From NCBI GenBank assembly GCA_030141585.1, contig JAQIFP010000016.1:23211-87210 (forward strand): DNA of 64,000 nucleotides, read 5' to 3'. The DNA is from Ophryocystis elektroscirrha (Eukaryota > Apicomplexa > Conoidasida > Neogregarinorida > Ophryocystidae). A model generated the notes under the pieces. That model worked only from the letters and a program-made list of their open reading frames with translations, did no database searches and was not told the origin of the DNA. This document shows, piece after piece, positions 39,580-52,343 of the stretch (position 1 is its first letter; each line of letters opens with the position of its first letter). A program made the translations under genes and the position numbers.

Positions 39580-39903
39580 TGTATTATTGACTATATTAGT
39601 CTAGCAAACTGAAAAAAAAAATTTAATTAAGTTCTTTTTCTGAATATATATATTTTTATGTCTACTTTTTTATCATTTTTAATTGTCAATATAATTATAA
39701 ATTATATTTGTATTATATATATATACAAAAGTAAAACCAATATCTGTATGCATAAATTTATGTATATTTCTTTTATGTATAGTATGATTACAATATCTTA
39801 TTATTATGTTTTTATATAAATATTATTTATTATTACGGACAAAAAGAATAGAAATTTATAAATTTTTTTTCAAAAAAAGAATTTGTTTCCCAGCAAAAAA
39901 AAA
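39580..39903. other. Intergenic region, no gene seen
   Basis: The 324 bp between the phosphatase start and the CEP135-like stop (both minus) is AT-rich with TATATA tracts. It should contain the phosphatase promoter. Confidence 0.55.
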
Positions 39904-42900
39904 TTAAATAGAAGTTTTTCGAAACGGCTGAGGCGTTGCAGAACTTTCTGCATCAACAAATAATGGAGAACTTATAAGCTTATTATTGGTTCCTAGAAAT
40001 AACTTTGACTTGTCATCGATATATTTGCTGAATCTTGGAAAATATGTCGCATGCCCTTTAGAATCTATTGAAGGACTTTGGGTTAAAATTTTGTTTTTCA
40101 AATTATCACTTGATAAATTTGTTTCGGAGTTGTATGAATAATGACTTAATAGTGAAGGGTATTCAGGCTCTTTGTCGTAAAGAGTGGAGTATGTACTTGA
40201 ATTATCATTAAAATGTTTGCCACTGGAAGAATCTCCAGTACCCAAAGAATTTTTCAGCTTAGAACAGACGCTACTCAAATTCTAAAAAAATATAATCAAC
40301 ATATTATTTGCTTAACATAAACAGTAAATTTATGAATACAAGAAATAAATTTTAAACTTTTCTATATTACTATCAGATTGAATCTTCAAAAAAATTCTAT
40401 CAATAATCACTATAAATACATAAATATAAATTAACGCGTATCTTAAAATACTTATTCTGTATTCAGCAGTTATATTTATTAATGTAAATACATGGGCTCA
40501 AGGACTGATTGATGAGTACATGCATAGACACTCTTTGAACAACATCTCTAATATAGTTATATAAGTAGATTGAATCTTATTATGTAATATAAACCAACTA
40601 TACATAATATATTGTTAAAAAATTAAAAATTTAACGCTCATATTATGCAGAATACGCTTTCATATATTACAATTGTTATATGCAACTATAACTGTTCATA
40701 TTATTATTATATATATACAACATATAAACTTTTTCCTTTTTATTTCAAAAAATTCAGATAACTTATAGATACTAGCATTAAATAATTTTCAGTTTTGATT
40801 GATATATATTTATTACGTCTAGGGAACTTTTTTGCAGTTTTATTTTTAAATCAGATTTTGCTAGCCTAGCTTCATAAATTTGAATCTTTTCTTTGTAGCG
40901 CTGTAAAATATTTTCGACAGAAGAGTTTTGATAAAAAATTGTACGTAATTTTGTTGCACTGAAAGAAAAGGCAGTTTGGTTATATAAATCTTGCAGCTCA
41001 GTTTTACATAAAAACTTGGGTTTTCTTAGTTTTTCTAGTTCACTTTGTGCTTTCAGCAGTTTTTGCTGGAGAGTATTTGTTTGAAGATTTGTATTATTCA
41101 ATATTGTAAAAGTTGATTGAAGCATTTCTAATTGAGATAAAGCTGCGGTTTTTTGTTGTTTTTCAAGTAATAATAAATTTTCATTTTTTTCCAATTCAAC
41201 CTTCAAGTTTTTGACTTCTTTTTCTACCATTTGATACTTTTCGTGGATGCGAGCAAGAGCATCTCGAACCTGACAATATTGAGATTACATGAAGTGATTA
41301 ATAATTTTTATTAAGTGGATTGATTGTGATCAAACTTATTTTTTAATTCAAATATACATGGATAGCAATTATTCTTTACTTAATTATATTATAAGTTTTG
41401 AACATGCATATATAATTACATATATTTATATGTATCTATATATATTTAAAGCTTTTAATACAGTAATGGTACAATTTGTATGTCATCTTTGAAACACACA
41501 ATTATATATAAGAATTTCAAAAATTTAAAATTTAAGTTACAATTGATAATAATTCTGCGAAGTTCATGTCGCCCAAATAAAGAACGACCTAACTTTAAAC
41601 TGAAATATAAAACTTCATTTAACACTATAACTTACAACAGTGTCGCTATTTTCACGGTAATCAAGCGCTAATTGGGCTTGCACATTATTTTCCGTCAGTT
41701 TTTTATTGGATAACTCTAAGTCTACCGCTTTTTCGTGAAGCTTTGCAGCTTCCTGTCCTATTCGGAAAATTGTGTCTTTAGATGCTGACAAATTAAGCTC
41801 CAAAGTTTTTATGAGAGATTCTGATTCAGATAACTACATCTCTGTTATTATACTAAAAAAATTATACCTGGGAAGCTTGTAGGGCTATTTTATCTTCAAA
41901 TAATGATTTTTCTTCTAAAAACTCATCTTTTACAGTAGAAAGTTTCTACATAATAAAATTATAATACACAAACAAATTCAATTTATTTAGTATGACAAAA
42001 AATAATTTAACACAAGTAACTTAATTAGCTCATTATTTCAAATATGTATATATAAATATTTGTACATATTTTGTATATATATATATATGTATTTGAATGA
42101 CGTCGATTAAAAATATAGTTTTCCAAAGGAAGAAATATTGATAATACAATGAATAATGAATATATGAAATAAAAAATTGATATTTCTTGGTACAATACCA
42201 CAGTATACTCCCATAAAGTCCAACCTATATAATTTATAATATGTACTCGTTGTATATTTTTGACAGTTGAAGCTTTACAATTAAATAAACCATACTCAAA
42301 TAATAAGAATACATAGTAGACCGAATTATTTAGTTAGTTGTGATAAATCACAATAATATACCACTAAACAAATACTAAATAGTATTAGACTGTTATATTA
42401 TACCTTTGTCAATTCTGTAATGCGTTTGCTGAAAATATCATTACGGCTTTCTAAAATGCAAATCAAGCTTGTTTTCGTCTCTAACTAAATGGAAGTGAAC
42501 ATTCAAAATTTTACTTCAGTTTCAAGATCTTGTAAGCGTTTATTTAAATATTTGACTGTAAGGAATATATGACTTTCATTTTCACTGGGTTTCGGCTGAA
42601 AAAACACATTTATCTGGACGATAAAGTTACGATGTTTTTTTCTTGGGAAACATTCAAAAAATATTCTGAAAGAAGATTAGGTAAATTCACTATGGAAGAA
42701 GTCTTATGATATTTTGAGGAACAAAGGGAAAAAGAGGATTGACAAGAACTCGAAGAAGATAAAGGGGAGTAGAAATCTTCAGGTGCAGATTGTAACATAT
42801 ATCTCATTTTCTCAGGGGTTTTGGAAGGAACGCTATTTTTATCTGAGCAGCTGTAAATCGATTATCGATTATCTTGTTGAAAATAAAATTTTATTTCCAT

Positions 42901-44449
42901 TTCTCACATAATGTATACACTTATGTATGCGTAACTATTTGAAGCTATTGACGATATCTTAAATTTAAATTGCGCAGATTTATTGCATTATTTATTCTAA
43001 TATATATAAAATAATGTTGTATATTACTGAAGATTATTGCGTTTATATAAATTAATTTATGCAATAATATATAAAAATAATTTTTTTATAATTATATTAA
43101 GTATAAGTACATAGTAAACTTTGTGTTTTTTTGATTAGAAGTTAGATATGTTAATATACTTAATTAACGTACACATCATTTAGAGTGTGGATTAACTTTT
43201 CTGGAGAATTTAAATTAGATTCGCTATGAAAGACGCCTAAAAAACTAATAAAGGCTCCATATATATTTACTTTTCGCTTCAGGATTTTGATCTAAACATT
43301 ACTTGAATAAAGAAAAAATTTACCATGTAACTTATCTTTTTTATCACTTATATTCTCAGTTTCTACGAATTGAGTATTTCTTAAATTAGAAGTGGAAGCG
43401 ACTGTAGTTTGAGTCGTGCATAATTTATCTAAAACAAAGTTGAGTTTTTGTTTTATAAGTTCTTTACATGCACACTAGTTTTAATATTGAACAGGCTTAA
43501 TTTATATATTGAACTTTAATTATATAAAATGATTCAACTCAGTTCAATCTATATTTATCAAACAAAAACAAATTAATAGTAAATTGAGTTTTTAATATTA
43601 TTAATTTTGTCATACTGGTTGAACAGTGATGATATTATTTACCTTTATTATCAGTTTTGCACAACCGACAAATCTTGCATTCACGTAGATAAGCGTTTTC
43701 CTTACTTAGCCTAATTCACAAAAACGTACATATTTTTTACCATATTTTATATAAAATATATTACATTTTTATATAAAATGATCTACTATAATACAACGTA
43801 ACATAAGTTATTAATAAATGTGTAATGTATACGTAATTTATCAATCTGATTACATGTTTAATAGCTTATAAAATTGATAAATTAATATGATATACATATC
43901 TATTTAAATAATTGTTTATTGCAACAATCAGAATATAAATGATTTTATTTGCTAATATTATTTGACAAAGATTGTCTTTATCTGATTTTTGAATGTGATG
44001 CTACGGAAATAGCAATAAAAACTCTAAGTTTGATAAATGTGTAGAAATTATTATAAATCGTTTGATAATTTATATTATTTTTAATTTTTAAATTACTTTT
44101 TTATGTGTTGCCTTAATCCGTTTGAGTTTCTTTGTTCTTCTTGTAGCACTGCTACTATATTGTCATATCTAGAATAATCACAAAACTACTTTCAATACCG
44201 TTTAGATATAGATTCGAAGTTTTTAGTTACATTTACCACATCGTTTAATAACTTTTCTATCAACTCTGCAGAAAATGTGGGGCTATAATTTAGCGACACC
44301 AATTTCTGCTGTAACTTTTCATGATTTGTATCTTTATAATAGTTTACTGCCATCAAATTAAAGCATCTATATTTTTTTAAAAAATCGCACACATGTCTTC
44401 GAGTTTGTAATAACTCGAACAAAATAGAACATATCATAAATTTACACAA
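39904..44449 (-). CDS. CEP135/TSGA10-like centrosome or basal-body coiled-coil protein
   Basis: Twelve exons join in phase: 39904-40281, 40817-41269, 41636-41833, 41868-41945, 42404-42484, 42515-42595, 42631-42850, 43173-43236, 43324-43428, 43643-43710, 44097-44168 and 44199-44449, giving 682 residues. The N-terminal block HEKLQQKLVSLNYSP followed by AELIEKLLNDVVNVTKN resembles the conserved start of CEP135/Bld10 (LGY-x-P ... LVEKLLxDL..T), the cartwheel-associated protein of centrioles and basal bodies. A Cys-rich spot (LRECKICRLC) follows the first helix. Ser-rich linkers come next, then long coiled coils such as FRIGQEAAKLHEKAVDLELS and VEKEVKNLKVELEKNENLLL. The C-terminus is Ser/Asn/Tyr-rich and disordered. 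The match is to one N-terminal motif plus architecture, so another centrosomal coiled-coil protein is possible. Confidence 0.6.
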
Positions 44450-44669
44450 TTTGATTATTTTTTGTAGTATATGTCATAAATTGTCTCCTTAAGTAATTTA
44501 ACGGACAATTGTTCGCTTAAATTTTGTTTGTATAGTTAATTTTTAAGAATCAATGCATTAAGTAGTGCATTTGTTATTCTTGAAAAGTTACATATTTATA
44601 GGTCTGTTGTAATCTTTAAATTTTATTTTGGAATACATAATAAAAATTTATATAATCGTAAGAAAATGT

Positions 44670-45267
44670 TTACAAGTTTCTACTTTTTTCGGACTGTATT
44701 TTTTCTCTAATCATTCTTTGTTTTTCTAGCAGAATCTGGCGTTTTTGCCGCAACTGCTCCTGTTTTCTAAATATATCGAAATTCCCAGGAGTTTCTTGCA
44801 TTTTTTCTTGTTTTTTCAACAGACTTTCATTTTTCCAGTCAGTAGTTTTATATCTTCAATGAATTTAGAATTATTATACAGTTACCTCTGTATTAACGTA
44901 GCTCTGTAATTATAAAAATCGTTTTGCTGGGAAATACGTGCAAAGCGGTCTCCAAATTCTTTAAGTGATATATTCGGCATGAATTCTCTCTGTAATAATT
45001 ATTGTTTAATTAGATATTACTTGTACATATGTCCTTAATTGACAAAGAAGATTGTCCGTATGACTAATTAAAGCAGCTGCAGAATGATTTCAGAGCCAAT
45101 AACATACTCTCTTCATCTGTCTCATTTAAAATATCCATACGCTCTTTTAAGGTAGGGAAAGACCCTCCTATTTCTAAAAGCATGTTCCACAGTTTATCTT
45201 TTTCTTGAAAAAAATTAATATCAAATTTTCTGCGGTGTTTTTTTAATGTAACTGTATCTTCTTCCAT
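44670..45267 (-). CDS. Small charged coiled-coil protein, unknown
   Basis: I do not recognise this protein of 165 residues. Exons are 44670-44853, 44886-44989, 45027-45076 and 45108-45267, with introns of 32, 37 and 31 nt. The N-terminal half contains FFQEKDKLWNMLLEIGGSFP and NETDEETAALISHTDNLLCQ; the middle has ISLKEFGDRFARISQQNDFY; the C-terminal 45 residues are a Lys/Gln/Arg-rich helix (KQEQLRQKRQILLEKQRMIR). The body looks like an all-helical protein ending in a basic coiled coil. Reading straight through the first intron gives a stop after KSFCSCFN, so the 31 nt intron is needed for the longer product. It is divergent from the phosphate carrier across 159 bp. Confidence 0.62.
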
Positions 45268-45426
45268 TTAACTTATTCAAGTAAACAAAAAAATCCAAAT
45301 TTATATATGTACAACAATTTTTGACATACTAAGTAGTTGTAATTACGACAATGTATTTATAATGTCTTTTTAATTAAATTCTTCTTTCATTTTATCTATG
45401 TTTTCCTTATGTAACAGTTTTAGGGA
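45268..45426. promoter_or_regulatory. Short divergent promoter region, 159 bp
   Basis: The starts of the small coiled-coil gene (-) and the phosphate carrier gene (+) face apart across this AT-rich spacer, which must serve both promoters or hold both leaders. No defined element is visible. Confidence 0.45.
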
Positions 45427-46400
45427 ATGAACGACACCAAAAAAAGATATTACTATAGGTCTTTGATAGCAGGTGGTATCAGTTGTGGCTTAACTCATAC
45501 ACTTATAACTCCCATAGATCTAGCTAAATGTCGTATTCAAGCATTTCCTCATATATATAACAGCATCCATAAAACTCTCAGAAAAATGGCTTATGAAGAA
45601 TCTTTTAGAAGTTTATATACAGGGGCAGTTCCAACGCTATGGGGGTATTCTTTACAAGGCGCAATCAAATTTAGTTTTTATGAAGTATTCAAGCAATTGT
45701 ATTCTCCTCTTCTATCTTCGAAAATCTGCTGGCTGAGCGCTTCAGCTTCTGCCGAGTTTTTTGCTGATATTCTTTTATGTCCCTTTGAAATGATCAAAGT
45801 GAAAATGATGACAGCTCCCAATTTCCCTCATAAAATTATTCCTTCCTTGAAAGCGATGAAAAGTGAAAATTTTCCTGTAATAGATAGTTATTAAGGTTGG
45901 TTCAGATATTCAATTTGATGCCTTAAGTTAGAAGTTTTGTAAACTATGTCACTTCACATATATTTATTTTTATTTGTAGTTCGGGAGTTTGAAATATATT
46001 TGGGCAAGGCAAATCCCGTATACTATGACAAAATTTTATTTCTTTGAGAGAACTATACAGTATTTCTATGATAATATATTTAATAAAAAACCAAAAAATG
46101 TTTACTCCAAAAAAACACAATTAAGCATAACCTTAACGTCAGGTTATATCGCTGGTGTATTCTGTGCATTAGTTTCGATGCCAGCAGACAATATTGTATC
46201 TCTTAAGGGACTACCTGTTTATGCTAATTTAGGGTAAGTTCATATTCAATTCAATCACAAAACTTAGTTTCACGCAAATAGCAAAGAATCGTGGACTAAA
46301 ACTATTTACAGCTGGACTAATACCACGAATTTTGATGCTTGGAACATTAACTGGTTTTCAGTGGTTCATATACGATTTGTTTAAGGTGATAAATGGTTAA
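45427..46400 (+). CDS. Mitochondrial phosphate carrier (SLC25A3 type)
   Basis: This gene encodes a mitochondrial carrier of 278 residues, with exons 45427-45876, 45980-46233 and 46268-46400. Three carrier repeats are visible, each with its Px(D/E)xx(K/R)-like signature: PIDLAKCRIQ, PFEMIKVKMM and PADNIVSLKG. The blocks IWARQIPYTMTKFYFFERTI and RILMLGTLTGFQWFIYDLFK are typical of the phosphate/copper carrier subfamily. The protein sits in the inner mitochondrial membrane and imports phosphate with protons for ATP synthesis. There is no obvious N-terminal presequence; the first carrier helix begins at about residue 10 (YRSLIAGGISCGLTHTLITP). In the third repeat the signature Asp-to-basic spacing is slightly altered, as is normal in this subfamily. 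Intron 2 is 34 nt. Confidence 0.92.
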
Positions 46401-46641
46401 CATTTATAAAATTTCAGTTCAAAGCGGGAGTACAAAAATAAATTTGAACTTTGAGCAGACAATAATTCAAGCATAAAAATAATATATTTTATTAAACGTA
46501 CAATTTAAATCTGAAATAATTTTCAAATTAATAATTTGATTATTGTTATTCTATAGTGAAACTTGTCGTTATTTTTAAAATCGCTGAGTTACTAGATAGT
46601 TTATAATGCACAGTTTCTGGGGCCTGAAGTTGGTGTAAAAT

Positions 46642-49600
46642 ATGTTCGGTGGAAGTTCTACAAATCTTTTTGGGAACACTCCTCAAAATACAACAAACTC
46701 TAATTTGTTTGGGTCCAATCAGCAAAATAGCACATTTGGAGCTATACAGCCAGTTACAAATACAAGTAATAAGCAAGATATAACTATATAGTATTATCTC
46801 TAACAAAAATTTTGAATAATCAAATTCTTTAAGCGACAAATTGTCAATTGCAACCATATAAAAAAGTTCTTGCTCTAAAATGATCACAGAACATGTTTGA
46901 AATTACTGTTTTAATTCTCTTTTGATAAAATGATTAAATTCGCTATTAAATATGCATGAGATACTTGTATAGATAAGTCCTGAACAATTCTTCTATAATG
47001 ATACCAATTTTGTTTGCTTGAACCACTTATAATTCCATGATTTTATACTAAATAACCCGTAATAATTTTGTCTATCGAAATCTCATAGTTTTTATGAAAT
47101 TTTATGTTTATATAACCACTGCTTAACAGGGTTTCATATTAAAAGTGCAAATTAGGTATTTTTAGATACTTTTGGTAATACACAACAAGGAGGCAGCTTG
47201 TTTGGGAATCAACAAAATAGCTCGAATTCTTCTTTATTTGGTAATGTCTTAGTATTAATTAATAAAAATGCAGGAAATCAACAAACCTCTAATTTATTTG
47301 GGACCCAACCAAACACAAATATAGTGGGAACACAGCAAAATTCTAATTTACTGGGAAACCAACAAAACAGTAATGAAAATTTTTTTTCAAACGTTATTAG
47401 CTTCTTCTAATTTATTTGGAGGTCAGCAATCAAGCAACATATTTGGAAGCCAGCCGCCAAAAAGTGATTCCAGCGGAATATCAAATTGGAATATCAATAC
47501 TCAACCTAATTCAAATTCTCTGTTCAACCAGTCTAACGCTTTTGCTCCCAAATCTGCTGCAACACAACCACAACAGAATTTATTTGGAAATCCTTCAACT
47601 TCGTTTAATACTGCAGGAAATTCGCTTTTCAATACTCCCGTCACTAACAATAATACCTTAGATCAACAATCTCTATTTAAACCTACCACCTCAACTTTGT
47701 TTGGCTCAGCTTCAAACAATCCAACTGGAGGCCTCAATACAAATACGTCTTCACTATTTGCACCCAAGCAACCAGCAACAACCTCAACACAGCAGCCAAC
47801 TGGAGGGCTTTTTGCCACTCAGCAGCCAACTGGGGGACTTTTTGGCACTCATCAGCCAACTGGAGGACTTTTTGGCTTACAGCAAACAACAGGAAACGCG
47901 ATTAATTCACAGCAAGCAGCAGGAAATCTTTTTAAAACTCAACAGCCATCTGGAGGATTATTTAGCGCACAACAACCATCTGGAGGACTATTGAATTCAC
48001 AGCAGCAATCTGGAGGGCTTCTGGGTTCGCAGCAACCAACTGGAGGGCTTTTTGGATCGCAGCAGCCAACTGGAGGCCTTTTTGGTTCGCAGCAGCCAAC
48101 TGGAGGTCTTTTTGGTTCGCAGCAGCCAACTGGAGGACTTTTTGGAACACAAGCTACTTTAAATAAACAAAACGAAACTAAACCTAGTTTATTCAACAAT
48201 ACTACATCAACACCTTCATTATTCTCTGCACAACCTCAAGCTTCAAATGTTTTAGGAGCTAATTCAAATTTTATGAATACAGGGAATAATTTACTGAATA
48301 CTAATTTATCTAATAACACTTCTAGTCTATTTAATACTAGTTCGAATTTACTTGGCACTAATTCTAAAACAACTCAAGGACTTTTAAACACTGGTTCAAA
48401 CGTTTTCACAGGAACTGGTTCAAATGCATTTGGAAGCAATGTTTTAAATTTGCCAAAAACTCAGCCTAAAGCTAAATCAGGATTTCTAGGAACCGGTTCT
48501 AATTTATTTGGAACAGAGATGACTCAAATTCCTGAAACACAATCTTCTTGGTACTCTGCAAAACAACCTGCAGGGATATATAACACTGTAGTAAAATCAA
48601 ATGAATTTGTTCCACCTGAAGTGCAAGCTGTTTTAGCCAATTTGAATAACGCAGATATGCGTTCTTGTCAAATCCTTACAGACACCTTCCTAAGACTCAA
48701 AACTTTAGCATTGGAACCACCCTTATTAATAGCATTTACAGTCGAAGTCGAATCTAATAGCCAGATTCTTGCTCAAAAAAGGAGTTTATTAGAAGAGCAA
48801 ATTAATAATTTAAATAATGTGGATGTTCTTAATGCATATAATAAGGTAAAAGATAAAAATCCTAACCCTGAAAAGTAAGAACCAAACAATTTCTTCAATT
48901 TTAACTTTATTTTAGATACGTTATTGTACCCCTTCAAGGCTTTGAAAATATGGTTCACCGTGTACGTAACATATAAAATTTAGGCTTTTCGTAGACAGAT
49001 ATTCAAAAGCAACACTTGGAAAAAATAAAAGATGAGCTTTTTCGATTGAAAGAAAGACAAACTGCTTTAAGAAATCACATAGAAGTTCGCGCTTATAAAA
49101 GAGTAAGATTAATTATTGTTTCATTCTTATTATTTGAATTATAAAAATTAAAAATGAATATAATAATCGAGTTTTGTTTTTGCAGTATTCTGATATTGTC
49201 AAGCGACAGAAACAATTGATGGTTACACTAATGCTTACAGTCGGTATTGTTGAAAGTAAATCACTTTAATTTTTCTATAATTTTTTTTAGAATATGCTTT
49301 ACATAATTCCCTGGCACAAATTGATGCTACTTTTTATGTAATACAATTTATTCAAATTTTCTTTTTAGAAAAAAATGCAAGCTGATTTAACCAACATTTT
49401 AACTGAGTTTCAAGACTCTCCTTGCGGAACAGAGTCTCTGTCCAAAGCATCTATAGAGTTAGAGTCAGCTAAAGAATTTTTGAAACTCCCGTCGGACAAT
49501 TTACCTCAATTGTCCGAACGCGATTTCAAGGTTCTATACCCAATAGTACAGAAATTCTCAAAAGTAAAAAGTTCATTATTTTAACATTGATACAGCTTAT

Positions 49601-49697
49601 CAAACAATTGGAAGTAATCTTTTGTCTTGATTCAATTAAACTCAAAAGACTTACTGAGTTGGTGGAACGTCATGGTATGAAAAAAGAATCACGTTAA
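46642..49697 (+). CDS. FG nucleoporin, Nup54-like
   Basis: Ten exons in phase (46642-46765, 47166-47240, 47274-47369, 47401-48874, 48916-48961, 48995-49102, 49186-49255, 49291-49337, 49369-49563, 49596-49697) encode about 778 residues. The first ~560 residues are FG-repeat sequence with GLFG, NLFG and SLFN units, the disordered barrier of the nuclear pore. The C-terminal part is helical: [20 protein letters not shown], then [32 protein letters not shown] and [20 protein letters not shown]. This is the layout of Nup54, the partner of Nup62 and Nup58 in the central channel. The alpha/beta block before the coiled coil is diverged, so another central-channel nucleoporin is possible but less likely. 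Seven introns are 31-41 nt. The 46 and 47 nt exons are small but required. Confidence 0.85.
47784..48155 (+). repeat. Tandem GLFG-type coding repeats in the nucleoporin
   Basis: About 14 in-frame units of roughly 27 bp encode [10 protein letters not shown] or close variants. The most uniform units (48020-48150) are nearly identical at the DNA level (CAGCCAACTGGAGG), suggesting recent duplication. The GC content is higher than in surrounding sequence. The minus strand of this block is open by chance. Confidence 0.88.
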
Positions 49698-49853
49698 AAT
49701 TTTTATAATTACAAAATAATAAAAATAGTTTTGTATATAATTGAACAAGATATAAAACTATACATTCATTGGAAGAATCACTAAATATTAAAGTAGAATC
49801 ATAGTTTTGTAATTTATCTTAATTAATTCCTGTCCCTCTATCCTCTTACCTGC

Positions 49854-52238
49854 ATGGTCTTGATTCTTTTGGAAACAGCCGCAGGTTACGGCTTGTTTCG
49901 GTTAGAAAAGCCGAATTTGCTTAAAATAGATCCAGCCGAAATCCACAGCTATTTTGAAGATACGGAAAAAGCTAGAGATACGTAAGAAAAAAAAAATATC
50001 AAAAAAACCAGTTTAAATATAATTTTAAAAATACATATATACTTATTAGAAAAAAAATTTAAGCACAAATTTTGTAATTTAATAAACTGTTGAGTATTTT
50101 TATCTATATAGGTTTGATAAAATTGTATATATATACATAGATATAAATATATATATATATATATATTTTATATTAATGATACCTTTATATAATAGAAAAT
50201 ATAAATTTATGTTCTATATATCAAAATGATTACTATGAAAAGCTAGAAGATATAATATTGTTGATTTATTATGTAGGGAATCTATTGTACGTTTATAAAA
50301 AACTCACAATGATTTCAGTGATTTATTCTTTTATTTAAATTAATTTAATGTATGTGTAAAATATAATTAAAACCTTAGTTTTTTTATTGGTTAGAGTAAT
50401 GTTATATTTAGAATTTCTTTGGAATGTTTTTCACGCTTCAAAGATACAAAAAATGCCTTGGCGGAAACCACCGCCCTAATGGAATCAAAAATAGGAAAAA
50501 CACTCAAAAAGCTCCTCAAAAAACAAAATACTAAAGAACCCCTTATAATTGCTGACAAACTCTTAGGTTCAGCCATCAAAAAAAAATTAAAATTTGACAT
50601 TGTTTATTCTGATAACGCACACAACATACTTCGAGGCATCCGTGAACACATTGCTGAGCTATTAACTGGAATTACTGAAGCAGGTATTGTGTTTTTTCTG
50701 TATGCATCATATTTATGTAGTATTTTTTCGGTATAGTTATATTCTTATATATGCAAGACTTGTATAAATTAAGCACCAGAATATATGTTTAATTATATGT
50801 GTAGCTTAATAAATTAATTTTTACATTATAATAAATAATAATATATTTATTATAAAATAAAATAGCCATTCATACGTAAATAGGTATTTTTTACTTGATA
50901 GAAGTTTATATATGTAAATTGAATAGATACTTTTACTGATATAATGCAATCATTTCAATATATGAATAATATTTTCTTTAGATAATCGAATTATGGCTTT
51001 AACCCTATCTCACACATTAAATCGTTATAAATTAAAATTTAGTCCTGACAAGATTGATACTATGATTATCCAAGCTGTTGGCTTATTAGATGATTTAGAT
51101 AAAGAATTGAACAATTTCAGTATGCGATTAAAGTAAGAAAAAAAAAAAAAAAAAAAATTATTTTAGAGAATGGTATGGATGGCATTTCCCTGAATTGGCA
51201 ACTATTGTCACAGACAATCTAGAATATGCAAAAGTTATTGCTTGTTTGGGACGACGTTCAGATGTAAAGAATTGTAGTTTAGGAGATTTAATATCCCAAA
51301 ATAATGAAGCTGAAATTCGTCAAGCAGCTGAAATCTCAATGGGAACTGACATTACTGAAGAAGATTACGAAAAAGTAAAACAGCTTGCTGATCGTATCAT
51401 TGAGCTCCATAAATACCGGTAATTAACTTTGCGTACGCATAAATCTATTTTATAAACTGAATTAAAAAATAAAGCAAATTATTCTTATGTAACATAAATT
51501 TTTTTTTCACGTATATATAATTATGTATTTTAATGACGTAAACGATAAATTTATTTCTTGCAGAGGTTATTTAGGAGAGTATTTGAAAAACCGTATGGAG
51601 GCCATAGCTCCAAATTTAACATATTTGGTAATTAAATCAAACACTGCAATTAATATTCTAAGGTTGGCGAATTTATTGGTGCCCGATTAATTTCTCACGC
51701 GGGGTCTCTTATGAATCTTGCCAAACATCCTGCCTCCACAGTTCAGATTTTAGGTGCAGAAAAAGCTCTTTTCAGAGCATTAAAATCCAAGCAGTCTACA
51801 CCTAAATATGGACTCATATACCACGCACATGTAGTCGGACAAGCTGCCCCTAAGTTGAAAGGTATTTCTAATAAAACTTCAAAACGTTTTAGGTAAAACT
51901 TCTCGTATGTTGGCGGCCAAGCTATCACTTTGCAGTCGTGTCGACGCATTTGGTAACGCAAATGAACCAACAGTCGCAGTTCAATGTAAACAATATCTTC
52001 AAAGACGTATGGCTGAGCTGACAAATGGAGATACGAGAAGTAAGATAATTTAAGTTATTAATAATTACGAATTATAGACGTAGCTAAATCTTTTAAAACT
52101 CCAAATACCCAAAAATATATACCGGATTTCTCTGCTGCTAAAAATGCTAAATATGACACTTCAGCCGAAGGATTCAGGTCAAAGCGTGAAAATGAAAACT
52201 TAGAAAATTCCACAAATAAAAAATTCAAAACAAGTTAA
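49854..52238 (+). CDS. NOP58: NOP58 box C/D snoRNP protein
   Basis: This gene encodes NOP58 (Nop5), a core protein of box C/D snoRNPs that guide 2'-O-methylation of rRNA in the nucleolus. Exons are 49854-49981, 50412-50683, 50982-51132, 51167-51418, 51564-51627, 51663-51861, 51893-52039 and 52078-52238, giving 457 residues. The N-terminal domain starts [20 protein letters not shown]. The coiled coil has [20 protein letters not shown]. The Nop domain is strongly conserved: [40 protein letters not shown] and [20 protein letters not shown]. The C-terminal tail is short (about 50 residues) and lacks the long KKE/D repeats seen in yeast and animals. Four introns are 31-38 nt. NOP58 rather than NOP56 is favoured by the N-terminus and the [11 protein letters not shown] context. 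Confidence 0.94.
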
Positions 52239-52343
52239 CTTTTTTTTTGTAAAAAGGTTTTTTTTTTAATTGCATAATTTTTTATTGAAATTATTTATAA
52301 AGAACTGTCGAGTAGAAAGCGGTAGATAAGAAATCTGATAAGC

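Noticed and set aside
47939..48199. Minus-strand open frames rich in Cys-Pro or Leu-Gln across the nucleoporin
   Set aside because: They are antisense shadows of the GLFG repeats in a confirmed coding exon.
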